The notes: generated by a model from the letters alone, not told the origin. Positions 1 to 13,340 are shown, numbered from the stretch's first letter. The stretch: 64,000 nt of DNA from Penelope pileata (GCA_013396635.1 WBMW01001494.1:1295869-1359868); one strand, 5' to 3'. Made by a program: numbers and translations.

Positions 1-3000
1 GTGACACAGCATGAGACAACCTGGCCTGTATGCCAGTGCCAGAGACTTGCAGCACGCTCCTATGCTGTTCTGAAGATGCTCTGCAAGCCCACCACCTTCC
101 TGCAACCAAGGCCTCACCGCTGGAGCTGATGGACAAAGCCAGCTCCACACAGGGCAGCCCTGGGAGCTGTTTATGCCCCAGTGCACAGAGCCACTGAGGA
201 CCTTCTGGCCCAGGACCTTCTGGCTCAGGGAGAGAAGCCCACAGACAAAGCTGTGATGCCACAGCAAAGTCTGTGGAGCTGAGTGCCTTAGAGGCTTGTA
301 AGAAGCTGCCATGGCAGAGGCCCCCTGTATGGCCTACGCTTCCAGTCCTGCTGTGATAGCAAGTGTGGGAAGCCCCTGTGAGCAGCACAGACACACGGAC
401 ATATCACAGACGGATGGCCCACACCCTCCTTTGTCTTTCAGGCAGTATGCACGGATACAAATGCCTCTCATCCTCTGGCATGAGCCGTGCCTGACACATG
501 ATGTGGACACAAGGACAACCTGTGTCTGAGCTGCTCTTCATGTGTCCCCCATGCACTTTTGCACCTTTGCAGTGGGTCAAGCCTTGATCTAAATGGTTTG
601 GATTTCTTCTTTCTTCTAATACAGAGCTCTGACCAAAGCCCTCCAGTCTGCTCAGGGTTCACCCAGACTTCACCACTCCCCAGGTGGAGCATCGTGATGC
701 AATTGCCCTGGGGAAAGCTGCTGAGTGGGTGTCTTGAAGGAGCAGCAAAGGCATTCAGCCATCAGAATGGCTGCCAGTGCTGGGCCCCTCACCTGCACTG
801 CCTTTCTTTTCCCAGCATGAAGTGACCCAGCTGTCCTGCCACAGACCCCTACACACCCAAATCTCAGGGACCCAAATACTGCACAGGCAACACCTGCCAC
901 ATTCCTGAGCAGTGACACTGGTTCACCTCATCAAAGGCTTAAAAGCATTCCCCAATGACCAAAAAAATGGAGACTATGAAACACACACAAAGATCTAGAT
1001 GAAACCAGGAAACACGTGTATCTCTCATGCTATCAACAATGAAGGGTGATCATTCCAGGAGTGCCTGCAAAGTTTGTATGCTACAAGTGTCGCCTACTCC
1101 CTCTACCTCAAGAAGGAGGCTGCATTGCTCACAGAACGTTGGGAAAGGAGATCTTACCTAAGGATGCTGAGAAAATCTGTGCAACATGGATCAGCTCTTA
1201 ACATGGGGAGATCAGCAGCAGATCTGTGCCCCCATGAGCACTGTGAAGGCCTCATGCCCATGCTGGGCCTTGCCAGACCTCTCAGGTCCAAGGCCAGCAC
1301 CTTTGCCGCTGGCAATGTCCAGCTAAAAATGCCCAGAAGAGAGCCCAGGGACACTGAGCCTGCACTGCCCTGGCTGCGGTTTGGCTCCTGCCTCTTTGTT
1401 CTTGCCCTGATCCCAGCAGCCTGGTGCTCCTCTCTGCTCAGCGCTCAGGGAGCTCAGCTCCTGGGGTCCCAAAGCAGGGCCCTTTGGACTTCTGCCTTGG
1501 GGCTTTCCTGGCCAAAGTACAGCTGGCAGCTGGCTGCAGTGCACTGGCCCAAATTGCTCTCCAAAGTAGAGGGTGCATTTCATGAGACAGTCAGCCAAAC
1601 CAACGCCAACAGCCACCGCAAGAAGGAAATCTTGTTTCCCATCCCAACCCCCTTCCTCCTTGCTTACCTAGTGCCAGCTCCAGCACCCAGTGGGCCGCTC
1701 CCTAAAACACCAGATAACTGCCCCAGAGGACTCAGCTGCCTGCAAAAATGCAGTCATGGAGCACAACCCCACGGGCTGTTTTCTTAGGACAACACTCACA
1801 CAACCAGCTCACCCCAAGAGATGAGAATGCTTTCACAGTGCTGCAGAAAAGCACAGCATGATCAAGACACAGGCACCTGTATGGGGACACAGGTAGAGCT
1901 GTGGTGGCCTAAATCTCCCTCAAGGCCTCCACTGCTGTCGAGCAAAGAACAACTCTCAAACACACACAGCACAGCCAGTGGCAAACAGGAGGCAGTTTCT
2001 CTCTCCGGCTGGCACTTTGCTTCTTTCACCAGCTTGTCCCTTACACAACAGATGCCTTCAGCAACCAGTGTTCCCGAAAAGGGCAATTGCATTTTAATCC
2101 TGACGACAGCAGCAGCAACTGTTTTCCTGACATCACATGTGCCAATAGCTCCCATGGATTTCAGTGGATTCTGGCCAAAAATACGCATTTTAAGCTATCG
2201 CATCTTTTCAGGTTATCCCCAATTCACTGATAAAACCTGCTGAAGCATCACTTAAGCATCCAGTCCATTTCCTTCATGTAAGAAAAAAACATATCTACGT
2301 GAAAACTGGGCATCCTCTGGCCACAGGCCCCACTGCTTTGGCCGATCTCTGGGCAGCTGGGCCCTGCCCCAGACCATCAGTGTTGCTCGAGCCTCCTGCC
2401 CCACCACTGCCATGACAAGATTGCCAAAACCTGGGGAGCAGCAGGACAGTGCCCAGTGAGATCTGTCTGGGGACGATGCTTTCACCACAAATACCAGCAG
2501 ATGTTTTCTTCTGCATTTTTGAGATCAGAAAGAGGTACTGCTCCCTCCAAGCTTTTACCATGAAAAAAAGGAGAATGTGAGAACTTTTCTCTTTGTTTCC
2601 TCAAAACAAAAAGAAAAAAAACATTTTCATGCAGAAGTTTTTCCATTAAGCAAAAAAAACGTATCAGTGAAATCCTGGGTTTAGCTAGCATGTTTTTTTC
2701 TGCTGAAGTGTGGCCCGAGTAGAAATGCCCCGTTCAGATCCAGGAAGAAGCCAAAGAAGGAGCAGTGGGCACCAGGGGTGTCTGCAGCCTCCCTGAGTGG
2801 CTCAGGCTGTGCAAGGGCCCCTGCAGCAGCCTGTTGGCCGGTCCTGCACTTCTTCATGTGACCGGCAGCTTCCCAGCCCTCACACGGCAGTGACTCCTCC
2901 GCACAGTGCTGTCCTTCCCAGCCCAGGGACTGTCACAGCCTACAGCCCAAGCCAGGGTTCAGCAGAGCTTCCTGGTTCATTCCCTGGCATACAAGGGGAC

Positions 3001-6000
3001 CTGGCTTCAGGACCAAAGGCCGCAGAAGGCCCGGCCCTGCTGTGAGCTCAGCCCACAGGCCGTGCTACACAGCCTGGCCTCGGGTCTGGCTGCGGGGGCT
3101 CCATGCTCTGCCCCGGCTTTGGAGGAGGTTGGTCCAAAGCAGTTCCCCAGCAGCACAGCCCAAGCAGAGCAGCTCCTGTCGGTGCCATTGCTCATGGCAG
3201 TGGGCATGGCAAAGCTGGAATCCAGATCCGAAAACACGCGGTGCACTCTCGCAGGACCCCGCCACACTGTCACCATGTGCCGCCAATTAGCTGACAACAA
3301 CACCATTTGTTTTCAGGAATACTGACCTGATGAGTAACAAAAATAGGAACCTGAGAAACAGGTCCCAGTGACCTGGATCCCAGGCAGCTCTCCCAGGACA
3401 AAACTTTCAGCTGCCCTGAGTCACGCAGCCTGCTCCTCCCCAGCCACACAAACCGGAGCAGCCTCGCACCCAACCATTGCCAGGCACGCATCTTTCCTGG
3501 GCTTCTGCCTCCTCGCTGGGCAAACCACAGCCCATGCCCAGAGAGGCTGTAGGCAAAAAAGCACCTGGGCATCCTAATGCACTATAGGGCATGAGAGCAG
3601 CAGGAGTGAGGTAGGGCAGTACTGCCATAGTCACGAGGGGCTGCAAATAGCAGGAGGGGCATGGTTGCTACTTTGACCCAGGGAAAACAGCCTCTGCCAG
3701 TTGAAAAAGAGGTTGCATAACATGAAGGAAAGAGAAGGAAGATAAACAGCAACAGTTACTTCTGATGACAGTGCAAGAAACACCACACTAAGTCCCCCTA
3801 GAAACTCACTGCGATGGCCCTGACTACCCTCCACCTCCAAATGCAGGATGGTTGCATGAAGCAACTTCAGCGGCCCAGAGGAATCAGCAGCATCTGCTCT
3901 GCCTGAAGGCAGCAGCATCGCAGGCACCAAAAGATAACAAGAACTAACCTAAAGGTCTCTGACTGTGCCAGGCAGGAGCGAGGGGCACTCCATCGTTTGG
4001 GCAGGGAAGCCCTGCTGCTGCCCAGCCCCGCTGCTCCCACTGCCACAGGCCGGATCCCGGTAGGATGGTGCTGGGAGGAACTGACAGAGGAAAGGCATCC
4101 CAAGAAGACATGGCCTTGCAATGGGAGCCCTGACTCCATAGGCTCATTGCCAGAGAAATTGCTGCTCTGTGCTTCACATGCAGCCTGAGGAAGCTCGCAG
4201 TGACCAAGACACCCAGAGAGGCCCCATGGGCACCAGCGCGCGCCCAGGCAGCAGAAGCGCCAGGCCTCAGGCAAAGCAGTTTCTTAGCATGAAGCAGACC
4301 TACAGGCTCCTGGCATGAGAGAGAATTTCTCTTTTGGCTTGGCTTGTGCAGGGAAAGGGACGCGCTTCGTGTCTGGGCAGGATGGCTCTGGGGCTCAGGG
4401 GACCGTGCAAGAACAGACCCCCACGTTATTACACACGGCACCAGAGCTGGCTCGAGGCACCAGGACGTGGACCATGGGCCACAGACATCAGCTGCCAGGA
4501 AACCTGAAAACTCTGAGGTGGAGAAGAAGGTCCGGAACGGGACACACCAACAGAGCCCAGGACTCCGCAAGGCTCGAGGCCCAGCCAGCGGCCTGCAGGA
4601 GGACAGGGCTGGCGGGACAAGGTTTTGCTCAGAGCCCTGAGCCTGGGTTGCCCTCGGCTCCCTGGGCCGCAGCAAGCCATCTCGGGCTGAATTATTTTCA
4701 GGCTGGATGAGTTGCTGATCTGGCTTCCCCCTCCCGAAGGAGAAGGGAGATCAGCCAGTGTGAAGAGGGAGGGGATTTTCATGCTTCATGTTCAAGAAGC
4801 GTGCTCTCATCTGCCAACTTGCTTCCAAAGTGAATGAGCCATTTACCACCCTTGGGGTCTTCTGTACCTCAGACGTGGAGAGCTTCTTCTCCCTGCTACA
4901 CTTGTTCAGGAATTCCTGCCACTAACCAGAACTCAAGCTCCACACCACATCGCTCCTCTGATCGAGAGAGGCTTTCACATCTGGAGAAATCTGCAAAGGG
5001 GAGTGCAGGCACTGCCCTCATATCTGCTCCTCACCTGGGTGTGCATCTGCAGAGGAACTCTCAGCCAGGCAGCTGCATGTACGTGAGCATGTGTCTATTA
5101 GCACTGAAAAATGTATTTGTGAAAATCTCTAGAGTTAAAAAACAATCATTACATAATTACATTAAACAATTAAATGACTGATTCATCAGTTAGAGGCTCA
5201 CCAACAACACCTGAAACTCATCCCAGCCACTTAACAAGGCAGAAGGTGACACAAACAAAAGCAGCTCCCAGAATGTCCCGGAGGTTACTGGCCCTGTGCT
5301 CTGTCCAGGGAAGGCACGTTCTGTTCCCGGCTGCTCACCTCTGAAAGCTGATGGCTTCTGGGCATTCCCTGCTGGTTTAGGGAGTTTTGATATATATTCC
5401 ATACAAGCAACCCCTTGGGTCAGTGCTGTGCGATTAGCACTCACCCAAGGTGCCTGTGCTGCCCAACTTCAGTGCTCTCCTGACCGTACACACGTAGACC
5501 CTATTTCTCGAGTAACACAGTTACAAACAACTTGGAAACACTCTGTTGGCATTTCTGTCTTCTCAGCAGGGTCTGTGAGCATGATGGATATGCAGAACAC
5601 AGCAATGCTACCCAGCTCTGTGCAGCAGTCTGCTCCAAGTCTCCAGAAAAGATCTGTTGTTATCAAAGCCGTGATAGTTAAAGATCACTAAAGTTAAAGA
5701 TCTGTAACACCAAAGTTAAAGGCTGCTCAGGAGAGCACAAACACAAAGGTGGAATGAAGCTGAGGAAGCGAGTTTAACTTTGCCATCAGCTGCCTTCCAA
5801 GTGGGCAACCATGCAACACTAATGCTTTCGAGAAAGAAATCTCTGGGTTCCATCAAAACAAAAAATAAAAGGGAAAAATCACCACTGTGTTTTTGGACAC
5901 TGTGGGAAAGTGCCAGGTCCTGTAGAGATCACCGATGTTGCTGAGGCCCATGGTAAAATAATTTGGCTGGCACAGATCTGCAGAGGAGCGTGTGCGTTGC

Positions 6001-6700
6001 ACTGGAACGCAGCGAGCAAAAGCTGCACGCGCAGGCTAAAGCACTGCTGTGGGGTTATACCAGCCAACTTGCTTGTATCATCCATCTCACTGCCAGCTGT
6101 GCTTACACAACATCAGCTCATCCCTGCTGGGAGGACACCACTGGCGGAGCGACCACTGCCCGTACCTGGTGCCTCTGAGGGAGCGACCTCGGCCACCTTG
6201 CCTGGGAAGGTCTCAGCACCCCAGTGCTGACTGCGCAGCAGGAACTGCACGGTGAGCATGGGCCCATGACACGCTGCACTCTGCTGCTGGCAGGGGCACA
6301 CTCGCAGGGGCCAAACTGCAGCAGCCCTTGCAGCGCTCAGCAAACACCTGCATGCATGTCCTTCAGCATGAGTAAGAACACAGCACAGCCAGCACAGCGG
6401 CTCCCTGCGTCCATGCGATCAGGTGCAAAGGCTTTGTCGGAGCAGCAAAGGGGAAGGCAAAGGTGGGTGACTGCCACCAGAGAGCCAACTCTATGCTGTT
6501 TGCAGTATTACGGGTGAATGATGTCCCTGCTCAGGAGGCAGGAGAGGGCCGTATCAAGTGCAAGAGAACACAGTGCAAGGAAGTGCAGCTCAAACTTAAC
6601 GCTTCACATGAGTGCATCACCATTTCCCACCTGCATGGGCTGGGAAGTGTTCTGCAGAGGTGCCCTGGACACCCCATGCCCACCCTCACAGCGGGGCATG
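1..6700. other. Intergenic region upstream of CITED4
   Basis: I see no recognisable gene, RNA or transposon here. The longest open frame (1,074-1,787 +, 237 codons) has no family resemblance, no splice context and biased composition; smaller frames on both strands overlap one another as expected by chance. The final few hundred bases become CpG-rich and grade into the CITED4 promoter. Distal regulatory elements could exist but cannot be identified from sequence alone. Confidence 0.6.
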
Positions 6701-6719
6701 CGAGCCCCTGACTCCCACC

Positions 6720-7379
6720 CGCAGGACAGGGTCGCTGCTGAGCCGTTCTCCCTCCCCCCCCCCAAGCAGCCAGCGCCTCGGACCCGAGGGGGCACCCGAT
6801 CTCAGAGCCGGGCAGCGGGGATGGGCCAACTCCAGTGCCCCTCGCGCTGGAGGCAGCCGGCCCCCGCACACGCGAGTTGTGCCGCGTGACAGCGGCCGCG
6901 GGCCAACACGGGCCGCTCCGAGCACGGCTCGGGGACCTGCACCGCCAGCCACACCACGAATCCCCACCCGCCATTGCTCCGCCCGCCCCGTCGGGGGCCG
7001 AGCAGCTCGGGGCCGCGCCTCCGATGGGCGGGGGGGTCCGCCTCTGCCCGCGCCCCTATAAGTGCCGGAGCGCGGGCCTCGGCGCACGCTGAGCCGAGCG
7101 GAGCCGGGCGGTGCTGTCGGTTCGCGGAGTGCGAGTGCTGGAGCCCCGGAGCGGTGCGTACCCGTGCGGGCGGAGCGGGGCTCCCCGCCGCGGTGCGGGG
7201 CGCTGGGCTGTGCCGGCTGCGGCTCTTCTGCCCGGGAGGGTGCAGCCTTCCACCCCGGGCGAAGGTGGGGGGGTGCTCCGGAATCCTCGGCAGAAGCCGT
7301 CTCGGACGGGAGCGGGGAGCGGCGCCGTCCCCGGGAGCGCTGTCCTGAGCCGTGTGTCGCCTTGCAGGGGCCTGGAGCT
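6720..7379 (+). promoter_or_regulatory. CITED4: CITED4 CpG-island promoter, 5'UTR exon and intron
   Basis: The region is dense in CpG and GC boxes, including a GGGCGGGG-type run near 7,026. A TATA-like box lies at 7,057-7,062, so transcription probably starts near 7,085-7,095. A plausible noncoding exon ends at 7,153 before a GTGCGTA donor. An acceptor CTTGCAG ends at 7,367, leaving 12 bases of leader before the ATG at 7,380. The 5'UTR intron is inferred from these splice signals. The reading frame stays open upstream of the ATG, but that sequence lies in the proposed intron and is probably noncoding. Confidence 0.65.
7057..7062 (+). promoter_or_regulatory. CITED4: TATA-like box (TATAAG) of CITED4
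   Basis: TATAAG sits in a CCCCTATAAGTG context roughly 30 bases ahead of the likely start of the 5'UTR exon and directly downstream of GC boxes. A TATA box inside a CpG island fits an inducible co-activator gene. The start site itself is inferred. Confidence 0.6.
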
Positions 7380-7997
7380 ATGGCCGAACACATGATGATG
7401 TCCATGAGCCACGGCGGTACCGGGCTGCAGAGCTACCGGATGGGTGTGAGTGGGCTGCAGGGACCACCACAGCACGGGCAGCACGTGCTGAGGACGCTGC
7501 CTGCAGCTGGCCAGATGATGCCGTATGGAGGGGCTGGGATGGATGGTGCCATGAGGCCAAGACCCAGCCTCAGCGGACAGATGAGCCACCACCAGATGCA
7601 GAACGCGATGATGTTCAATGGCCCGAGTCAGCAGCAGCAGCAGTACCTGGGGCCAGTGGGCACCCAGCAGCTCATGGCTAGCATGCACCTACAAAAACTC
7701 AACACCCAGTACCAGGGTCACCCACTGGGCATGAGCAATGGGCCCATGGGAGCTGGTGCTCAGCAGTACAGAGTGGGACCGACCCAGCACCCGGGCGTGC
7801 AGCACATGCCTTCCCCGGCTCTGACCTTGAACGTTATGGACACTGATCTCATAGATGAGGAGGTTTTGACGTCTCTTGTCCTGGAACTGGGGTTGGACCG
7901 GATTCAGGAGCTGCCAGAGCTGTTCTTGGGACAGAACGAGTTCGACTTCATTTCAGACTTTGTCAGCAAACAGCAACCCAGTGCCATCAGCTGCTGA
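7380..7997 (+). CDS. CITED4: CITED4, CBP/p300-interacting transactivator (205 aa)
   Basis: This is a single coding exon of 205 codons starting MAEHMMM and ending in SAISC. CITED proteins do not bind DNA. They use an acidic C-terminal region to bind the CH1/TAZ1 domain of CBP/p300 and act as nuclear co-activators or competitors of HIF-1alpha and TFAP2. That region is at about residues 154-194: an acidic IDEEVLTSL start, then the LPEL core, GQNEFDF and a terminal Ser-Cys, all family hallmarks. The N-terminal half is rich in Met, Gln, Gly and His, with a QQQQQ run and the block SMHLQKLNTQY, which resembles CITED2. Length and linkage to genes of human 1p favour CITED4 over CITED2. The ATG was chosen because MAEHMM matches the CITED2/4 start. 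Mammalian CITED4 is more Pro/Ala-rich, so this avian protein looks less derived. Confidence 0.9.
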   Translation: MAEHMMMSMSHGGTGLQSYRMGVSGLQGPPQHGQHVLRTLPAAGQMMPYGGAGMDGAMRPRPSLSGQMSHHQMQNAMMFNGPSQQQQQYLGPVGTQQLMASMHLQKLNTQYQGHPLGMSNGPMGAGAQQYRVGPTQHPGVQHMPSPALTLNVMDTDLIDEEVLTSLVLELGLDRIQELPELFLGQNEFDFISDFVSKQQPSAISC

Positions 7998-9240
7998 GGG
8001 GCTTTGAGCTCCTCCTTGTGTCTTAGTGGTTTTGAGTTTGTTTCTAACTTCCTTCTCCTCCTGCCACCCTCCTTCCTCCCCTTGCCTTGCCCTGTCCTGG
8101 ATTTCTGACCTCCCCTAAGAGACAATCATCAGACACCGGCTTGCGATGGATTGCTTTTCTCTTCTGTGTGGTTTTTCATCTGGAAGTTCATGGGGAGGGG
8201 GGTGTGTGTACCCCTAACAGAGCAGATCAAGAGCTCTTGCTGTAGAGCTGCCTCTGAATAGCATTAACAGGATTTCTGGCTTAAATAGAAGTGATGGACT
8301 TACGACTTTCCCCAGCCAGGCAGAGGAAGCGGTGGGCAGCTGGCACCCCTCTGGTAGCTGGCTTTGCTCGAGGATTCTGCGGTGCCAGCAAAGTTAAAGG
8401 ATCCCCCGAGAGGGGATTGTTTCCCTGATGCATTGTGTGAAGCAGTTTGCCCTTGCAAACATGGGTGGGGTTAGATATTTCTTGGGACTTTTTACTGTGA
8501 CAGTGAATAGGTCTTCAGTCCTGTCTGTTCAGCTCAGAAAGGGGCACTTCCCCTCCAGCAGGCTTTTTTTCCCAAACTGGCTGAGCAAATAAACTATGCC
8601 CTGGGGAAGAGTGTACATAGGTGCCTAAATGTCCATCTCTGGAGCTGTGGATCTCAGACACATACAGCTGATCAACTGTAAAATTGACCGAGTATTTGAG
8701 GCTGATTCAGGCGTAGGCTTAAAGCTGCAGTCTAGCTCCACTTTTTTTCCACCTCTGAAACCAAATAAAGACTGTGCAACTGTATATTCCAAATCTAATC
8801 TTATTTATTTTTCCTATGATTATTTATTTGCAAAGGGCTCCTTTTGTTATTTGGCTTTGGGACTGCTGGGAACGACGCATGGAGAGCACTGCAGCTTTAA
8901 GATGCTGGCTTCAGAGAAAGCGAGCTGGGAGCGTTTTCCAGCTGTGCTTCAGATAGGCACTTCAACCCAGGGCCTTTATGCTGAGCACATAGGACTGTGT
9001 AAATCTAACACTCGTCTGAATGTGATAAAGATGACTCGATTCCAAATTCCCTTACTCAGAGAAGGTTAAATGTAGAAGCCGGTGGGGTTTTGTTTCCTCT
9101 GCTGTCTCTCGTTTCCAGGCACTGTGGCAGCTCCTGGTTGCTGCTGCCCCCTGGTGCCCGCAGCTCCTGGCAGCTGTCACCCAACAACCAAGTGAGAATG
9201 TACGGATGAATTTGCAAATAAAAGCTGAAACATCTCCAGT
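7998..9240 (+). other. CITED4: CITED4 3'UTR with three AATAAA signals
   Basis: AATAAA hexamers occur at 8,588-8,593, 8,764-8,769 and 9,217-9,222. The first two are followed by T-rich or GT-rich stretches, so alternative polyadenylation giving UTRs of about 0.6, 0.8 and 1.2 kb is plausible. The small open frame at 8,629-9,069 lies inside this UTR and is not supported as a gene. Confidence 0.6.
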
Positions 9241-12200
9241 GTGCATTTGTTTAGTGCTGTCTGGCACGGGTGCAGTGTTGTGCACTGGGAAGAAGTGGTT
9301 TCTTTGCTCCTGTTGGGGAATCCCATCACTAGTGGCCCCCAACATGACACCCAAGCTGGAAGGATTGTTTTTGTAGTTTAAATGCTTGGACTGAGTCAGT
9401 CCTCACAGTGTGGTGGGGAAGATGAGATGCTTCTCCTCTGTATGGAGGTTCCTGGGTGGTGGGTGTCCCATCGCTGTGAGCTGCACTGAGCTGCCTGGCC
9501 TGGGGCACTCAGCTGTGTGTGGGGGACCCCTCCCTCCTCCTGCAGACCCGGAGCACATCCGACAGCTGGGCTGCAGCAGCGCTGGCAGATCTCTGCTGCT
9601 GTTTGCTGTACCACAAAGGTTCTGAAAATCAAGATGGCCTTTGGCATCTCCTACTCTTTCAAAGCTGAGATTTTTCTTTCCGAAGGGTTCTCAGCCAGTC
9701 CTCTTGCAGTGCAGGGATATTCCCAAGCGTCCCTCTCCTGCCCTGCAGCAATGGGGCTGTGGTTGCTGCTGTTGAGTAATTTTGGCCGCGCTTTGGCTGC
9801 TGTCCCCTGGCCTCATGCAGCTTAAGGGCAAGTGTTGGGAATCCTGTCCTTGTAGAAAGCTTCTGGTGATTACGCCGTGCAATCCAGAGAGCTGTCTGGC
9901 TGTTCTATTTTTCATTCATTCGTCACAGAACTACAGAAATATCTGGGCTGGAAGGGACATTTGGAGGTCACTGTCTGATCTCCTGCTCCAACCAGGATGG
10001 GCTTCAAAGATAGGGCAGATTGCTCGGAGCCTTCTCCAGTCAAATTTTGAAAATCTCAGAGGATGGGATTTCTCCAGATCCTTGTTTCAGTGCTGTGCTG
10101 CTCTCATCTCTTTTCTAATTTCTCCTGTTAGGGAGAAATGTGCTGGTTGGCACAAGCACTGACCTAGTGTTTGCAGAGGTCTGTATACAGGGACTCCAAA
10201 GGATAATTTTGCATTTGTAGCAACCTTTGCATGCACTGGTCTGGTTCTCTCTCCTACGATCACTACCAGCCGAGGAGATGGAGGGTGACCACCTCTGCAT
10301 GTTAGAAAAGGTGCAGTTCTTGCCCTGCCAACAGCAAACAGATGACAAGAGCCTCACAGCTGCCACAGTGGGCCAGAATCACTTTGGCTTCATGCAGGAT
10401 TGCAGCCTGACCCTGCAGGGTATCCAATGTACCAGGGTGAATTGGTGCTTCTTTGATTCCTAAAAGCAGAAACTGGAGTTAGGCCTGTGTAGTGAATGCC
10501 AGAAACATCTGTTTTTTTCCCTCCTCGGGATCCTCAGGTTACAAGCACCTGCCAACAGGGGTATCTCTAGGAAGGATGGTGTTACCTGCTGGAGAGGAGT
10601 CAGTGACCTTTTCCAAGGTGTAAATCAAAACCAGTTCCTGCGTCCCTTAGCAGCTCCAGAAGTCCTCTTCTGCATGTCCTACATTAGCTATATGGCCCAT
10701 ACACCACTGAACATCAGCTATCTGCTGCTTGGCGCTGAGGTTGGAAAGAAGAAGAAGAAGTTTCTGTCCCCACATCCCCATGTGCTCCATCCCTGACACA
10801 GAACCTCCCAGCACCAAGAGGAGCACTGCCCCTACTCCCATACTGTCAGTACAGAGAAGTGAAGCCACACACTCTTTGGACCCCTTGTCCTAGAGCCACA
10901 ACAGCTGAAGCAGATTGAATCCAGCCTGACTATCCCTCTGCAAATTATTCAGGAACACCTCAGAAGTCCCATAGCCATCGCTGTAACCCAACTTGCTCAG
11001 CAGCGCTTGCGTGTCAGGGTGAGATTCCAGCTCAGCTCACATCAGACTTTGTGCCCCAGAAAGAGGAACCAGGAGAATTAAAGCTGGCCCAACACAACGA
11101 CCAGCAGCACTTTCCCATCTCCAGCCATAGACATTGCTATTAACAACTTATTTGCTGCAGAGACTCCTTTTCCATCTTTGCAGAGTCAATCTCTTTTCAG
11201 AATGCACTGGACCAGGTAAGATATTTCCAGCTATGGGCAGAGGTTGCTCTCTGAGTAATCATGCATGTTATCCAATATGTCCTTAAAAGTGAGCTTCACC
11301 ATAGCACCTCCCTGCAGCTGAGGAGAGCGAGCAGAGTTCGGGTCTAGGGAAGGGGTGGCGGTGCTCCCAATCACCTCAGCTTCCAGAGCCAGAGTGCGTG
11401 CTCAGGGTTCAGAGCAACAGCCGAAAACCAGTGGGAGAAGACAAGAGATGTTGAACTGAGGTCTCTTCGCCCCCTCTGTGCTTCACAGATCATGAGTAAG
11501 ACACAGACTTTTGCAGCAGGCTGAGCTTGAGGATATTTCTGGCAAATCCAGAAAGGAAATAATCTTCCATCTGGGGGCTGCAGGATGCACCGTGGCCCTC
11601 TTTACACTGAAAGGTCCCAGTGCTGCTGAGCTACACACACACAGCTGACAAAAAGACTTGGCCAACTTGTCAAAACTTCTCTCAGCTCACTACAATGCCC
11701 TGCAACCGTCCTTGGTATTTGCAGTTGAAACAGGAAAAGCAGGACTTGGTCCATACCTCGGTGTAGCAATCATGAAGCAACCTAACGGCAGACTGTAATC
11801 AGCATCTGAAAATTGTGAGTGTTGTAATGTGCCATAAACTGCTACGTGCCCCAGCAGGGACCCTCATCTTACAGATATTGCTGAGAGATGGACCATAGAG
11901 CAACCCAGAGTGTTTGCTAAGCAGCAGTGTTTGATCAGAGGTTGAGGTGCAGATTCCCCCTTCTCTCCCCCTCCTTCAGCGCAGAGGCTGAACAGGGAAT
12001 CAGGCTGAGATTAGATGCTCTCAAAAGCAGCCCCTTGCAAAGCTATGGGCTTAGTCATTTGGATGTGGAATGTCACTTGGATTTGGAAAAGAGCTGCTTT
12101 CCCTAATTCCCAGTCACGCAGGCACATGTGGAGCTCCTGGGAATCCCTGCTTCTGTCACTGAACTTGGGCTCAGAAAACAGAGAGCACTGCCCATGCCTG

Positions 12201-13275
12201 CTGCACAGCAGCATCCTCAGGAGACCGCAGCCTGCCTGGCTCAGGGGAGAGGCACTGCCCCTCTGTGTTCCTCTTCTCAACTGTGATGCCCTTCCCCATG
12301 ATCCACAGATCAGAGAATGCACAAAGCTGCTGACCCCAAAGAGATAAAACACGTCAGCAAGCTGGCAGCTGGTGCTTTCAGACCCTTTTCCATATACCCA
12401 TGTTCCTGACCCCAAGCCCTTGGCTGGCTCCTGTGGATCCAGGGGGCCATGCAGGTGAGCTGTGGCAGGCACCCCCCTTGCCACCATACAGCTGAGGAGC
12501 ATGGGGACATGCTGCAAGGAGCCTTTCCTCCCCATCACTGCGTGACTGTTCCCAAAGGAGCAGGGACACCTGGGGATGCAGCATGTGATGCAGGTGCAAA
12601 GGGAGCCCGGGGTCCATCAGAAAGGAAAGCATTGCCCCAGCAGTGGGACTCTGCCAGAGCCAGAAGGCTCTGGGCCTGGACCCCTCAGCCACCCCGGGCG
12701 GCACAGGAGCTGCCATGCGGCGCTGGGCGAGCATCACAGCCCGGGGCAGCGGGAGCCGAGTGCACACGCGAGGGGCTGCCGGCCTCATCTCCTGCAAAAC
12801 TCCCCGTGAGCTCATCAAGGGGCAGAGCCAGCCCCAGACACCTCTCAGCGGCTCTGCTCCCACCCCAGCACTTCCCAATCGACACCTCAGCAGCATCCTG
12901 AAATACAGCAGAGCCAGGAATCTCCACCTCTGCCTCCTGTGGGGCCTGGATGTCGCAGGAAGCAGTGGGAGCACAGAGGTCTCGCTGAGCCACCCCTTGA
13001 GCTCGGCAGAGGAAGCAAGGTCTGCCTGGGCGCATGGACCACCACAGCAGCCGATGGCTCCATTCTCCTCTCCATTTCATACGCACAGCCTACAGAATAT
13101 TTTCTTCCTGGTTTTTGGAGACTGCAAAGATTTTGAGGCAGCACAGAAAGTGAAGGCACTCTGTGAGGTCTCTGCCATGGCTCAACATGGACAGCCCTGC
13201 ATGCCAACAGACAGCAGCCACGCCATCACCACGGCCCTCTGCATCCCACCAGGGACAGAACTGAAGCCTGGGATA
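9241..13275. other. Intergenic region between CITED4 and the GBP gene
   Basis: Apart from one old CR1 fragment at about 9,923-10,145 I see no supported feature. Several overlapping open frames on both strands between 12,000 and 13,300 reflect GC-rich composition without stops, not recognisable proteins. There is no RNA gene that I can recognise. Confidence 0.55.
9923..10145 (-). mobile_element. CR1 LINE 3' fragment (old)
   Basis: Read on the minus strand this resembles the CR1 3' end. On the plus strand it begins with CACAGAACTACAGAAATATC and then GGCTGGAAGGGACATTTGGAGG, the reverse complement of the usual CR1 tail. It is diverged and 5'-truncated. Confidence 0.65.
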
Positions 13276-13340
13276 TCCATGATTGGACTTAGCCAATGAA
13301 GAAGATCTTAAATTCATGGTATCTGCATGCACGACAGTGA
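13276..13340 (+). repeat. Left copy of a direct repeat flanking the GBP gene
   Basis: This 65-bp stretch, beginning TCCATGATTGGACTTAGCC and ending GACAGTGA, recurs at 19,192-19,260. By hand alignment there are five mismatches and one 4-base gap. The two copies are in the same orientation about 5.9 kb apart and enclose the whole GBP gene. The flanks of the two copies do not match each other. I do not recognise the repeat family. Confidence 0.75.

Noticed and set aside
1074..1787. A 237-codon open frame on the plus strand near the left end
   Set aside because: No recognisable domain, no splice or promoter context, and overlapped by frames on the other strand. Most likely chance.
8629..9069. 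A 146-codon frame downstream of CITED4
   Set aside because: It lies within the inferred 3'UTR, spans an AATAAA signal and has no protein-family features.
12378..13299. Several overlapping 120-220 codon frames on both strands
   Set aside because: GC-rich intergenic sequence. None has domain, signal or splice support.
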